Origin: Dicyema japonicum
Taxonomy: Eukaryota; Dicyemida; Rhombozoa; Dicyemidae
NCBI GenBank assembly: GCA_011109175.1
Contig: RDEW01000036.1
Coordinates: 189,583 to 253,582, forward strand
Length of the DNA stretch: 64,000 nt
Reading direction: 5' to 3'
A program made the translations under genes and the position numbers. How positions within the stretch are numbered: the first letter of the stretch is position 1; each line of letters starts with the position of its first letter. Below, piece by piece: positions 43,393-55,649 of this stretch. Under the pieces are notes generated by a model that saw only the letters and a list, made by a program, of their open reading frames with translations, had not been told where the DNA came from and made no database searches.

Positions 43393-44753
43393 ATGACTTT
43401 AAGATTAAGACGTCCACTCTCGTTTTTATTAGCATCAGTTGGAGGAGCATGGACCATAAATCGTGCCTATGGGGAATATTCTCACGATGATAGTCAAACC
43501 ACGTGTGCAATGTTGTCTCACAGAGATGAGTGTATTGGAGTATGTAGAGAACTGATTTTGCGTATGAAAGTGCTAACAAATCTTTATTTAGAATGAGCAA
43601 AAGATTCCTGGAATTTCAATCGCTGTGAAAGTTGATGGTCAAACTGTGTGGGCAGAAGGTAATTTTCTGTTTTCACTATACAGGATTCGGATACTCAGAC
43701 GTTGAGAACTCTGTCCCCTGCAATCCCACGACTGTCTTCCGAATCGCCAGCATAAGTAAGTGCATGACTGCGACAATATTCGCAAGATTATGGGAGATGG
43801 GGTTGGTAGATATTGACACCCACGTGGGTCGGTATGTACCAGAGTGGCCTCCAAAGTACATTAATGGGGAAGAAGTATTCGTTTATCATATAATTGGTAT
43901 TCGTCAGTTGCAGGGACATTCTCTCACATCGCAGCGGAATCATCCACAGAAAGCAGGTTACTGAAATTTAGCAGTTTAGTCGACTGGTGGGGGAACAGAA
44001 ATTGTTTTTGATAAGTACAACTCAACGTCTGACGTTTTGGAGATTTTTAAAGACCAGAAGTTGTTGTTTAAGCCAGGTTTAATTTTCATATATTGTGGGG
44101 ACGGAATACTCGTATTCCAACTATGCATTTACCCTCTTAGCCGCTGTATGCGAGAAAGTCTCCTCAAAATCATTTTCAGACCTTCTTTGGATTTGTTCGA
44201 TGACTTGAACCTTGAAGACACTCATTTGGATCAATCGGAGCCAATAATACTGCATAGAGCTCGGTTAGACGATTATTAACGTTGAAGGCATTATACTATT
44301 GATGAAGAGGGAGGTGGTTTTGTAAACTCCCAATTTACAGAAGCAACCCACAAATTTGCCAGCAGTGGAATCCTGTCAAGTGTTCTCGACTTGGTCACCT
44401 TTGGCCATGAAGTATTGTACAGTAGTCTTGGAGGAGAGGTAAGCTATTTGAAGAAGGAAACCGTAAGGGAAATGCTTTCACCAATTAAAATGTCCTCTGA
44501 TGCGATGCAAAGTAGTTTTGTTGGTTTGGGTTGGTTCATCCGCCGCTATTATAACGGGGACAAGCCTTCAATGGTTGTATATCATGGCGGGAACACAATT
44601 GGGGGAAGTTCAGTGCTCCTGATTCGTCCTACTCCCACTGGTTCAGGGATTGTGGTTGCCGTTGCTTCCAATTTGGGTAATGTGACTGGGCTTCGTGATT
44701 TGTCTGAAGAAATTTCATCAAATTTTGCTGAATGGTCGAATACTAATAATTAA
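43393..44753 (+). CDS. LACTB: LACTB-like serine beta-lactamase-fold protein, frame broken
   Basis: Homologue of mitochondrial LACTB, a penicillin-binding-protein-derived serine protease-like protein that can form filaments. Exon 1 (43393-43569) carries a hydrophobic start; introns of 22 nt (43570-43591) and 25 nt (43659-43683) lead to IPGISIAVKVDGQTVWAEGF and GYSDVENSVPC. The catalytic S-x-x-K is RIASISK (Ser104, Lys107). Then GRYVPEWP, SHRSGI, IFKDQKLLFKPG, YSYSNYAFTLLAAVCEK, EEGGGFVNSQFTEATHK, ASSGILSSVLDLVTFG, and VVYHGGNTIGGSSVLLIRP (where the family has HTGG). The frame needs corrections near 43895, 44095 and 44195, and one apparent intron after KPG lacks an AG end. The linker present in vertebrate LACTB is much shorter. 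Either several base errors or an ageing gene. Confidence 0.8.
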
Positions 44754-45638
44754 TAATATTTTCTAAAGACACGTGCTTTTATACATTGTTGAAGAATGTA
44801 GTAGTCCTCTGTGATCTCAGATTAGGAACGGAAAATATTAATACATTGTCTTCAGAATTGGTTAGTAGCTCGTGTAAAAACAGAAATTGCTGGTGACAAA
44901 GGAGGTCAATGTGGCATAATGTTTGTAGGAGCTTGAGATGACATGGAACTCATCAACACTGCCCTTTCCGTTTTTGAAAAGGTTTCCAATTTGCTTGAAA
45001 TGCCTGAACAAAATATCTTTTTAGTTATTTGAATAGAGTCAAAGTCCTTTTCTATGCTGATAAATCTTTTGATGCCTCCGTTTGCATTCCGAAATGAATC
45101 ATGTCAACGTAGTGAGGTGGTTTACTGTTGATAGACCCTTCTTAATCATTATTGAAAAGAAAGATAAGGGCAGATCATGTCGAGAATTAGTCATTTGTAT
45201 GGTGTACACGTTCACAAGCTTGTTGTATCCAATGTTTGTGGGAACTGATTCCAAGGTATTCCATAAAAGGGAGATTATCGTCTATGTGTCTTCTTGTAGC
45301 AGATTTCCTTCTTGATAAGACTAACGACTTTTCTTCAACGACCTGATGGTCTATTATTAATCTCTTATTTCTCCTAATGGTGGAATATACAAGGAAAGTG
45401 ATATTGTTGTTTCTTATACTTCTGGAGAAGATTTAGGAATTCAATTACTTTTCCCTTTATATCATTAAGTTGTAGGGAGTTTGGTGATCCGTGGTTTGGT
45501 TATGGTCGTCGCCAGGTCAAATGAGTAAAGCCGGTGAGAACGTCGTCTGAAAATAAAAATTTCATGGATTAAAAGAAATAATGATGTTATTCTCGAATAC
45601 TATAATTGCATTCTAAGTCCCTCTAGGACTTATAGCAC
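44754..45638. other. intergenic, nothing recognised
   Basis: About 880 bases with short frames only and no recognisable domain. Ends at the SINE target site. Confidence 0.4.
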
Positions 45639-45650
45639 TGGTGAATTACA

Positions 45651-45955
45651 ACATAATAATAGCCTTTTAACGAGAGCCATAATATTTATAGCTCCGTATA
45701 GGCAGGACACACACTTTATTTAAGTAAAGAACAGTTAATTTTAACTAATCGTAGAACCAAGGAATGATTTTCACTTCTTTTTTTCCTTTTCTTTTCTAGA
45801 CAATCCAGTTTTGCAGTGAGTATCCACTGATGACGGCGTCACTCGTCAAACCCTTTTGGCATCGTAGATGGGTGGAACCTTCCACCAGGTGAACAGCAGC
45901 GAGAATCGAACCCGTAAGATAAGTCACTTTAGCTCGACACCTAACCACTATGGCT
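45651..45955 (-). repeat. SINE family 1 copy, complete, with target duplication
   Basis: 305 bases flanked by TGGTGAATTACA at 45639-45650 and 45956-45967. Near-identical to the copy at 20094-20409 (same tRNA-like head with GGTTCGATTCTCGC, same body and GGAGCTATAAATATTATGG tail). The tail ends TATTATTATG. Confidence 0.88.
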
Positions 45956-46049
45956 TGGTGAATTACATGAGCTAACAATTATGCATTTAAGTGCATTATG
46001 GAATAACCTAATGCTAATAAGCCATATTAATAATATAAGTTGATTATTT

Positions 46050-46140
46050 ATTAACCCCGGGAACACTGAGAAGGAAAGACAAAAGAAATGTCAACTTTAG
46101 GTGATTTAAGTTACCTCAACCGAACGTGTCATCCGAAGCC
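46050..46140 (-). repeat. solo LINE B-type 3' tail
   Basis: The minus strand reads TAACTTAAATCACC, TTTTGTCTTTCC, then CAGTGTTCCCGGGGTTAATAAATAA, the same layout as 18160-18245 and the end of the LINE B copy at 10965-11035. Confidence 0.5.
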
Positions 46141-46865
46141 TTTAGTAAATATGCGTGTTGGCGTGGTGTCATGTGGCTCACCGGAAAAGGTTTCACTCAT
46201 TCCAGATTGGAACAAAAAGAGCCTATTTATTTAGTACTTGATCTAAGGTTTTCTTGCTTTAATATGATGGTGTCATGTGATCCACCTGTCTCGGTCGACA
46301 CCTAGAGAATGAAAGAAAAAAATCACTATTTTCACTGTATGAGGGATTCCTACGACTGAAATGTATGTATTAAGGTCTCTGTGAACTTTATGGATTCAAT
46401 TAGTTATTGACTAATAACTTCTTTCTCAATATATGGGTTAATATATTTATTCAAGAGAATGATGGATGAAAACCCCTGTCTTCATTCTCATGGACAAGAT
46501 GACGGAATCTGGAGACATCGGAAGTATCAATATTCAAATCCCATCCACCTCAAAATCGATAGAGCATGTAGGATGAAGGTTAATGTGATTATATGGTTAA
46601 TAAGATTACATAATCAGTAAAATATAAAATTTGTGCTCAGATTCAATGTTCAAATAGTCTTACCTGGAATTTTAACATTTTTTTGATTTCTGGTTATAAT
46701 TGGTTTAAATAAGTAAAGATTCATCGAAATATTACATTCAGGGTGTCTTGTGTTGGTGGAAGAACTTAATATGTGTGTCCATATTCTTCTGATCCCTCTG
46801 ATTATAGTGGAATCCCTAATGAACAGATCATAAGACTTTTAGCCAAAATAAATAAATTCCATAAA
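46141..46865. other. intergenic, nothing recognised
   Basis: About 720 bases without a supported gene. Contains the 3' flank of the endophilin-like gene. Confidence 0.4.
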
Positions 46866-47869
46866 TTAATTAAATCTCAATGGGATGATGATTTCTATAC
46901 AACTGATGTTAACGTAGCCGAACGAATCATCGAGGGTCCATAATACGTCTCCTCGTCGATTTTGGTTAGCAACTTTATGTAGACTCCCCTCCGAAAACTC
47001 AGCTCCTGGGGAGCCCCGGAATAGCTGCACACAGTTTTGGCATGTGGCTCACTTATTGTAGACTCCTAACAATAAATACTAAAGCACAGCGTTTTCTGAC
47101 GACTCAGCAATTTTGGATAGATTTTCTTGCACTTGTTTGAAGTTCTCCATTGATTTCTTGTGGAACTCATATAAATGGTCTGCAAATGACCGCAGCTCTC
47201 GGACATGCTGAATATTAGACAACTCAATACATCAATATTTATCAGTTCTTCTATTGTTGATGAAGTTGCGGACACGGAGTGGTCAAGTTTTATTTTGGCT
47301 CCCTCAGCCGCCTCGTCTGGAATAGATTTGGATCTCTTTAGATTGTCGTAGTCCAGTCTAAAGTTGGAGACATCTTTCTTGAGTTTCTATAAATTCACAT
47401 TTCAACATAACTTTGACTCTTGTAAATTTAGTGATTACTTCTTTCATTGGAAGGAGTAAATTGTCAGAAACGGAATCATGGAGCTCTTTTCTGTACTTTC
47501 CCTGGCAAATCATAGCCTCAGCGAGTTCGGAAAGACTCATGGCTGAAATCGTGCAAAATAACTACACAATTCATTATTGAATGAAGTCTCAACAGAATAC
47601 TTTTGAAAGACTTTAGCACACTTGTTTTCTGATGAGCCCAAATTATTTAGGATTCTGGAATTAGCCAAATTTAAACAGGTTATGATGTTTTAGTTTATTA
47701 TTGCAGTCCACGTGAACATAGAACTCGATGCATGATATTAAGTCGTGGATCATTTTGTCCAAAACGTGGCAATTCTGCCATATTATAATCCCAAAACGAC
47801 CTGTACCATCTGAACATAATTTTTGTCCAGTTCTGTAGCCTTGTTGGAAGTTATTTTTTCATGGATAAC
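46866..47869 (-). CDS. endophilin-like BAR-SH3 protein
   Basis: Minus-strand gene read from about 47869 to the stop at 46868-46866, with introns at 47543-47565 (23 nt), 47397-47427 (31), 47208-47230 (23) and 47066-47087 (22). A further 22-nt intron lies near 47670, with one of about 26 nt before that. The BAR region reads ATELDKNYVQMV, NNLGSSENKCAKVFQKYS, SMSLSELAEAMI, KYRKELHDSVSDNLLLPMKE, KKDVSNFRLDYDNLKRSKS, then HVRELRSFADHLYEFHKKSM. The last exon is an SH3 domain (AKTVCSYSGAPQELSFRRG, IKLLTKIDEETYYG, SFGYVNISCIEII), which lacks the usual Trp pair. Endophilins sense and bend membranes in endocytosis. One base seems missing near 46938 (GG before ACC), shifting the SH3 end into another frame. 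The first exon was not found. Confidence 0.75.
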
Positions 47870-48864
47870 CTAAAGATAAATTAAACCATTCAAAGATTCT
47901 CAATGTCTTTGAATTTTATTTTTAGCAAATTTTAGAAAATAAATATGGTGACCTGATTAGTACGACTTATCTTTATACTTAACTTCCTCATTTCATTATT
48001 TTATTTTAAATTATTCAATTTTTTTTAATTATTTATTATTTGAATTTAAGTTTTCATTACATTATATACCAAATTAAATATAATAACTTTTTGTTTCCTT
48101 ACAGAACGACAATGGATATCTATGAGGCCGATCAACCTACCAAGTAGCCCTCTCTACGACACTCTTATCGAATCCTTCAAAAACCATCCAAGATACTAGT
48201 TTATTCTGTGGCAGAGGCCAGTTTAAGATGTCCGTACCCACTGGTTTTGATCTTCTCTTAGGTGAGGACAACTCAGTGATCCTTGGACAATTAATAAAAT
48301 TGGAAGATTAAGAATTTGTAGAGTAGTAAAGATATGAACGATTAGAAGGGTGGAAGGTCAATGACATATGAACTTGTTGATAATAATCAATAATTTTACA
48401 TCTTTGTCGACAATTCTGAGTAATGTCTTCAAAGACAAGTATTCGGGTGGTTCGAACAGATATTATTCTTCGCTAAATTAAGTGATCCCAGCCTCCAACA
48501 TCTCTCGAATAATCTTCGAATGTGAACCAACAAAGTTCCTGAAGTGTCTTCTTTTATTTCTGCAGAGGAATTCTATCGGAGTACACTTTTTAATGCCGAT
48601 CTGAATTCCGTTCGAACAGAAATGTTACCTTATTAAACGTAATAGGATTTTTACTTCCGTGGATTATTTTTGTAAAAAACTGATGTTAACAATTTAATGA
48701 ATTTGCATTAATTATGAATTTTGTTTTATTAAACAGTGATGACGTACTTATATTGCGTAAAAGCAAGCATAGAGGAGGTAAAGGATTCAAGAGATCAAAG
48801 TTCTGAGGTGTCGATTGCACATATAATTTTGGTTGGAATAACGTCCATTTAAAAAATGAAAGAA
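47870..48864. other. mostly intergenic; LINE B tail inside
   Basis: No supported gene. At about 48455-48560 the minus strand has RRIIREMLEAGIT-like coding followed by GGGATCACTTAATTTAG, a LINE B 3' end. The rest is AT-rich. Confidence 0.4.
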
Positions 48865-49275
48865 CTTATGTAAGAAATTGCATTTGGCATACGAGAATAT
48901 CGAGGAATGCTTTATATAAGAGATGCAGCACTAGACCTATCAGCTTAGAAGTACTGGAATCCCGATGGAAGCTCTTCGGACACGTGCTGAGGATGGAATT
49001 AACATCCCCACCAAACATATCTATGGAAACATACTATGTTAGCCAAGAAGGCCGCTATCGTGGAAGACCAAGAACAACACTGCCAATAGTCTTACAAAAA
49101 GACCTGGTCAATATCAAAAAAATCTCATAAATGCCGACGACCTGGACAACATGAGAGCCTGGCTATGAACAGGGGAGCATGGAAAAGGATGACATCTAAC
49201 CTTGTTTCTTTTGCTGCACATGCGGGGCTATAATTAGTATGGCTCTCGTGAAGTGCTTAAATAATAATAATGTTC
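48865..49275 (+). mobile_element. LINE A 3' fragment with tail shared with SINE 1
   Basis: Plus frame: RISRNALYKRCSTRPISLEV, then RWKLFGHVLRME and YRGRPRTTLPIVLQKDL, the C-terminus of LINE A, with a stop soon after. The end reads CACATGCGGGGCTATAATTA, GTATGGCTCTCGTGAAGTGC, TTAAATAATAATAATG. This is the clearest match to the SINE 1 tail. 5' truncated. Confidence 0.85.
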
Positions 49276-49689
49276 TTGTGTGTCCTCACTTGCCAGATCG
49301 ACCTGGCAAATCAATCTATGCTACCATAGAAGCTCAAACTGTGGATTTTCCTGACAAGCTTGTAATTTCGGATTTACCTCGCCATCTTCCAGCTCTACCA
49401 AACCGTCCTCCTTGTTAGACACTGGTCTAAAGGAATGGGTTAGCTTAAAATTTTTGGAGTGTGATACGAGGGCCGTCTTTCGACTTATTACCTCTAATGG
49501 CACTGTTGACATCCCATCCTTGGATACTTTGCGCCTGTTGAGGGGGAAAAATTAGGGTGTACGAAAGGACCTGAGGCCTATCATCGCCGGAAACCGAATC
49601 CCACGTAACAGAGGCCAAAGTCCTTTGTGTCATTAAGCATTTTAGTGGCAACAGTGTCGGTATTGATGGAGTTAGCTATTATCATATAA

Positions 49690-50140
49690 AAACCTCATTT
49701 CCAGTCAATGACCGAGGCCAGACAAATTCTGTTATCGCTATTCATCTGTTTGAAATTACTTTCGACGTCTGTGTTAAAAAATTACAACGAAACTTTTAAC
49801 CATTCAGATTGGAGTGGAGATAAGAAATTGTGCGTGACTGGCATCCATTCAGGACTTTTCTTGACAATAAAAACCTTTACATTGGCACTTCACATCGCCA
49901 TGGCTTGGATGTTTATGAGGCTCACCGATGACGATGTTGAAAAATTATTGACAGAAAAGGAATACATCCTCTCTCCTGCATAAAGAGTTCTGGAACCCTA
50001 GATGACATTATTAAACGTGGTCTTGAAGTCGCTGGTTTTTCATCACTCATTGAGATTGTTGAAGAGGTTGGAACCAGACAGCATGAAGATCTTCTCATTC
50101 GCAAAATGAGGCTCTCATCTGTGACATGTAACCTGTATTA
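49690..50140 (+). mobile_element. probable LINE D fragment
   Basis: The plus frame reads ALHIAMAWMFMRLTDDDVEK and LLTEKEYILSPA; after a stop DDIIKRGLEVAGFSSLIEI follows. The latter aligns with the minus-strand LINE D block ALKEVFRQAFDTAGHPSMLE (about 32250). The stretch 49276-49690 in front shows nothing I can name. Confidence 0.45.
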
Positions 50141-51424
50141 GTAATTTTCCTCGACAAATTTGATTTCCATTACGAACTCTAACTTTCCTTCCGCTGACTC
50201 TGCCAAAGAGAGGAAACTGGATGAATATTCTGCTCTTCGGGAATGTTTCCATTTCGTCCCAATTGCGTTTGATTTTGAATGTGGCTGAGTCTGTCACCAT
50301 AGGTGTTCACTAATAGATTGAAAGTGAAATTTCGTAAAGACAGGAAGATCCACGAAAGATATTTTGGCTCCGTCATCGTTCACTGCATGCTCACTGTCAC
50401 TTTTAAATTAAAAAAATTAGCCTTATCTGCTTAAAATACGAAAAAGTCGTTTTTAATCGAGTGTCTAATGTTATTGAAATAATTTTATTTCTAATAGTTA
50501 ATGAGGAACAGATACACTGTATTCAAGGCTTTTGACTGTGTTTGCCACCTTCGATACGTTGTTCTAAGAAATGCTGGAGAAATATCACTTTTATGACTGA
50601 AAAACTTTCCAACTTGTAGGGAATCATTTATACTAGTTGGAAACAGTATATTCAATAAGATCATACAGAGGGGTTCTAATTGGGCCTATTAGTCCCCTTC
50701 TTATTAATTGCGTGACAAGTGAGGTGTCTAAATTGGTACACCTATAATCATTCAAGTAGATAGCATACTTGCATCAAGCATAAGTCAATGTCTTGTAAAA
50801 TAATTGGACAAATCAAAAAGTGGTGTCGAGATAGTAATTTAACCTTATCACGTGATAAATTTAAATTTAGTTGAACAGTAAAAAAGGAAATTTTTAAATC
50901 AGCATTGGAAATTAGAATAGATTTGAATATGCATGGATCAGAAATGATCATTTAAAGATCGAATCTTAAAGAAATAAATCAAAAGAATGTTAAAATCCTT
51001 AATTCTCCTTCTAAAAATCTGGAGATATTCTTCTATCTGGTTCCATTGGGCCTGCGACGCTGGAATTCTTGAGTCACTTAGGGAATCGGATTTCTTCACG
51101 GTCACGAGATCCTCATGAGCGCTGCTGGTTATTATCCGTTCTAATATTTTTCACCAAACTTTCCTCCTTCACGTTAATTAATTTTTTAGGAAAACTGATA
51201 ACTCCACTAGATCTGGAAAATTTTTAGAAAACGTTTAGGGAAATTTAATTTATTAGAAGAATATCTGAGAGTAAAAGATCCGTGTGAGCAATAACATAAT
51301 TATTTATCTCTAATTTTAATTAATTTCGTTTAGTAAAAACAAATAATTTTTGATGGATACCTTTGTTGCATAACTAAACAACCATCTAAAATTTCTAATT
51401 CCTCCTTGGTTCTCTTTAGAACCA
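50141..51424. other. unassigned, possible RT remnant inside
   Basis: Between about 50500 and 51000 the plus strand has FKAFDCVCHLR and IGPISPLLINCVTSEVSKL in different frames, which recall RT motifs A and B of a decayed LINE. No family can be given. The rest is AT-rich. Confidence 0.35.
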
Positions 51425-52606
51425 TCGTATGGATTAAATTAAATTCTAAAGACCACTGTTAAACCGAAAAAAACTAAACAAAGTGATCTCGACGAATTGG
51501 ATCAAGGCTCTCATCTTTTCTCAGTGTTGATCCCTTGAGCCTACACAAGTTTGTTGCGGACGAGCACTTTCTTTTTGGCATTGATGTCCATTTTGTTTTT
51601 TTCGATTAGTTTCTCCATGGGTTTCGGTGATTTAATGTTTTCCCTGTACACCATCTCTCGGTTAGTTTTGAAGGCTCTTTTCTGGGTTGCGGAGATTTTC
51701 TGGATGTTCGTATAAGAGGCAAGTAGTCCCCATGAAGTACACGCATATGAAATGCATGGTTCGATGTACTGTGAGTAGAGCGTTTTAAGTATAGGGTGAT
51801 GTCCAATTTTCCATAGACCTGTTAGGCATTTCAGAAGGTTGATTTTTTTTTCACATTTGTTCAACACGTTAGTGACATGTCTCGAAAAGTTCATGTATCG
51901 AAAGTCAGACCCAATATTTTTTGCCATTTGCTGAACGGCAATTCTCTTCCCTCCGCAGTAACTTCTATTGTTCTGTTCGACAATCTTTTGTCCGAGGTAT
52001 AGAGAGTTGTAACAGATTTTTCGGTATTGATTGACATCCGATTTTCATTAAACCACTCGAGTAGTCGATCCATGTGGTGTTGTATTATTTCCGTCGCTGT
52101 TTGGGTGTTCTGATCCTGTGAGGCTAAGACGATATCGTCTGCATAAGCCAGAAACAGATCGTCTTCTCCATTCGGCGTCGGAATGTCAGCCGTAAACGGT
52201 TGAATAGTAATGGTGATAGGGCAGCCCTGGGGTACTCCATTTGGGAATAAACGGAAGACAGAATGAATGTTTCCAATGCACACTCTATCTCTTCGTCCGC
52301 TAAGGAAGTTCATCAAACAGCGTTTGAGGTTTTCAGGGATATCTGATTGGTAAATTTTCCATGTTAGGTTCTTCCTCGGCACAGAGTCGAAAGCTTTGTG
52401 AACGTCCAGTGAGCATAGCACAGTTTTCTTGTGTCTTGGCTTGCACTGAAATCCAGAGGGAATAAAGTTAGTCAGGGATATGAGGAAGCTCGTTGTGGCC
52501 CAATCCTTTTTGAAACCATGCTGGAATGGTCTATCGGGAGTCCTTTCATTAATTTTTGCGGGATAAGCTTTTCCAGAATTTTTAACATGGAGTATAGGAG
52601 AGAAAT

Positions 52607-55600
52607 TTTGGTTGAGGTGGTGACGTCCCTCTATGGCACACATGTCTAATACGCAATTGAATAATCCTTGGTTTTCTACCCTTACCTTCAATGCCAGGGG
52701 CCTTAATGACTGGTCGAAGAGGCACCAACTAATGTCTGGACCTTGCAAAATATGGATGCTCTGTTTGCTGTCTCCAAGAGACGAAGCTCAGAAAAGGACT
52801 CGATGAAAACCTTGGAGACTACAGACTAATCCTCCTTCCATCGTACTGTAAACACTATGGACAGGGTTTCGCTGTTCACAAGAATTTGCTCCCCAGATTA
52901 CATCGATATTGGAAAATTGATGACAGGATATGTGTTATTCAATTCTTATTGGACCCAAAGGGAAGTCCAGGCAACTAATTTCCATGTGAACGTGTACGCC
53001 CCACATAGTGGCCGTGTTTCCAAAAACCCAGAGGAATTGGACGTTTTCTACGAAGAACTTGTCGAGGTCGTATCTTCTCTGAAGTTTTCATCGTTCCTCT
53101 TTATCGCTGGTGATTGGAATGCTAAAGCTGGGGTACATCAAGGACACGAACGTTTTATTGGACCACATGGAAGGGGGATCAGGAACTATTCTGGTACTGC
53201 TCTGGCATATTTCTGCGAATCCTTTGATTTATTCCTGTGCAATACTCAATTCCAACATTCCGCACGCCACAAGACAACGTGGATGGGCACTAGACTATCG
53301 ACCACCGGAAATCTGATAAGGATTTATAATCAGATCGATTATATTCTGTGTCGAGTAAAAGACAAATCTCTCTTACGGGACTCGAGATCTTATGGAGGAC
53401 TAACTGTTAACAGTGATCACAAAATTGTGTCAGCAAGATTCAGCTTAAGACTTGGTCCAACTGCGGAGGAGTTCCTCTACGGGATAACTAATAGAAGATG
53501 CTTCTTCCAAACACATCGTGGTGGAGATTCCACGCGATCAAGAAGGTATATGACTGAACTCTTGGGCTCTTCACCAAAAGTACAAGCAGACTATAAAGAA
53601 TGTGTATCGGATTCAATTAATAATACGGCATCGGATCTTTCACCAGGAAAGGCATGGCTCGAAACTAGGAGAGGGATCATTTCCGCTGCTGACAAACATC
53701 TGGGGGAACTTAAACCCCATAGCAGTCAGCGTCACCCGGAAGTGTCAGCCCTATTGAATTTGCAGAAGAACTTAAGGCTTAGATCCGAAAATACTGTCGA
53801 TCCTCAGACTGTTTGCAAACTGAAACAAGAACGAAGGCAAATTGAGAGAAAAATCAAACTCCTAAACAGACTACATCACACTAGTCAGTTGGAAAGCAAG
53901 ATCAGAGAGGTAGAAAACCTTAAAGACAATGCTGCGACATTCATGGCTATACGACTAATACGGAGGAAGAGCCAATCAGTGAAACTTATTTTGCATGACA
54001 GAAATGGAAAAACAATAGGAAATGTTGCAGAACAGACAGAGTTCATAGCATCGCATATTGAACAACTGTTCTTTGTAAAAGGAGAAAAATCAGATTTCAC
54101 GCCTAAGAACACAACACTTGAACGGATCATTTCACCGGAGGAGGTTTGCATGGCGATAAGGAAACTTAAATCTGGGCGCTCTCCAGGACCAGATAATATA
54201 CCATCTGAATTGCTAAAATTTGGCCCTCCAGAACTTGCAGATAAACTCTCAAAATTGCTGAATGACATGATAGAAAACAAGGACTTTTCAGAAATTGGAA
54301 AGGGGATACTAGTACCAGTTCAAAAAGGTAATAAACCCCCTGGGCCAGTTGAAAACCTGCGCCCTGTCATCCTTCTAAACACCTTAAGGAAGATCCTTGC
54401 CCTAATTACTCTTAATCGGATCCAAGAGCCGGTGGACGGGTACTTGGCCCAGAGCCAGAGTGGTTTTAGGACAGGGAGATCAACGGCTGATGTAGTATGG
54501 TGCCATAGATGGCAATGTGCTATTCAACAAAGATTCCGGAGCTCAAAGACTATCCTTGGAATTGATCTGACCAGAGCTTTCGACACTGTCCGTCGGGGAA
54601 AACTCATTGAAGTGCTTGAAAGTTTCCTGGATAAGGACTCGGTTATTCTGATACGGATACTCTTATCAAACACGAGGTTACGAGTGCGTATTGGAAAATG
54701 TTTGTCACGGGAAATTATTTCAACAGTGGGCACACCCCAAGGAGATTCCCTTTCCCCAGTATTGTTTGCTATATACCTTGAATCGGCTCTGCAAGACCTC
54801 CGGAAGTATTACAACAATGATATTATGGAGATCGTGTATGCCGATGATGTTGACTTTATCTCGACTGACAAAGAAGCACTCTTACGTCTCTTGGAGGTTG
54901 CATCAGGCTGTTTGGCCAAATGGTGTCTATCACTGAATGTTCAGAAAACGGATATTGTTGAAATTAAGCGGATGGAACTACGCAATAGTGAATGTTGGAG
55001 GAAGACCGTAAAGCTTGGCTCTCTTCTCGGAGACTCCGAAGACATTGCAAGAAGAAAATTGTTATCTACGGTTACTATGCAAAAACTTATGAAATGTTGG
55101 ATAAGAAAATGCTCGGTCGGGCCATCACTCCGACTCAGGTTGTATGAGGCGTTCGTGAGGCCCATACTAACATACAACTCTGGGACGTGGGGAATTTCGA
55201 AAACGGACGAACAAAACCTTGACTCCTTTCACAGAAGGCAACTTCGGTCTCTCTTGGGACTAAAGTGGCCAATGCGTGTAGGGAGTGAAAATTTATATAG
55301 AAGATGCGGTTCCGGACCTCTGAGCACCATGATCATGAAGGCTCGCTGGAGATTGTTTGGCCATATTCTCAGATTGGAACAAGACACACCAGCAAACGTC
55401 GTCATGGAAGAATACTTCGATACGTCAGGGGAGAAGTTCAGAGGTCGTCCAAGAATAACTCTTCCGGAAGTCCTTAATGGTGACCTGAGATCAGTAACCA
55501 GACAACTAAAGGACGGTGAAGACCTTAGTAGTCTGCGGAACTTGGCATCGGACAGGAGGGGATGGGAAAGGCTAATTAAGAGGATTGTTCGGACGCGGCA

Positions 55601-55649
55601 CGAATAGAATTATAGTTTATATGATTCTATGTAGTTGCTTATAATAATA
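52607..55649 (+). mobile_element. LINE A copy 2, nearly full length, target duplication
   Basis: 3043 bases bounded by the exact 13-bp duplication ATAGGAGAGAAAT (52594-52606 and 55650-55662). It starts with the leader GGTTGAGGTGGTGACGT, shared with copies 1 and 3, and ends CTATGTAGTTGCTTATAATAATAATA. Both ends being present makes this the reference copy of the family in this window. Confidence 0.93.
52660..55607 (+). CDS. LINE A ORF: APE endonuclease-reverse transcriptase
   Basis: The long open frame ends at 55607 and from about 52975 carries YAPHSGRVSKNPEELDVFYE, FIAGDWNAKAGVHQG, NQIDYILCRVKD and SDHKIVSARF (APE catalytic blocks). Then SGRSPGPDNIPSELLKFGP, ENLRPVILLNTLRKILALI, SQSGFRTGRSTADVVW, ILGIDLTRAFDTV, VGTPQGDSLSPVLFAIYLES, IVYADDVDFIST (catalytic Asp pair at about 54840) and the end RWRLFGHILRLEQDTP, FRGRPRITLPEVL. 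The first APE blocks (LTFNARGLNDWSK, CCLQETK, HYGQGFAVHK) lie upstream in two other frames, with breaks near 52745 and 52975, so the first 40 codons of the long frame are not the true N-terminus. RT is intact; the endonuclease is not. The enzyme would copy LINE RNA at nicked target DNA. Confidence 0.92.

Noticed and set aside
44096-44120. GT-GG intron after KPG in LACTB as a new intron class
   Set aside because: The gene has other base-level problems nearby, so a wrong base at the acceptor is more likely.
52857-52975. ATG at 52857 as true start of the LINE A protein
   Set aside because: The first about 40 codons of that frame do not match the family; the matching APE blocks lie upstream in other frames, so the start is an artefact of two frameshifts.
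53885-54280. 131-codon minus frame opposite LINE A copy 2
   Set aside because: Antisense shadow of the RT frame.
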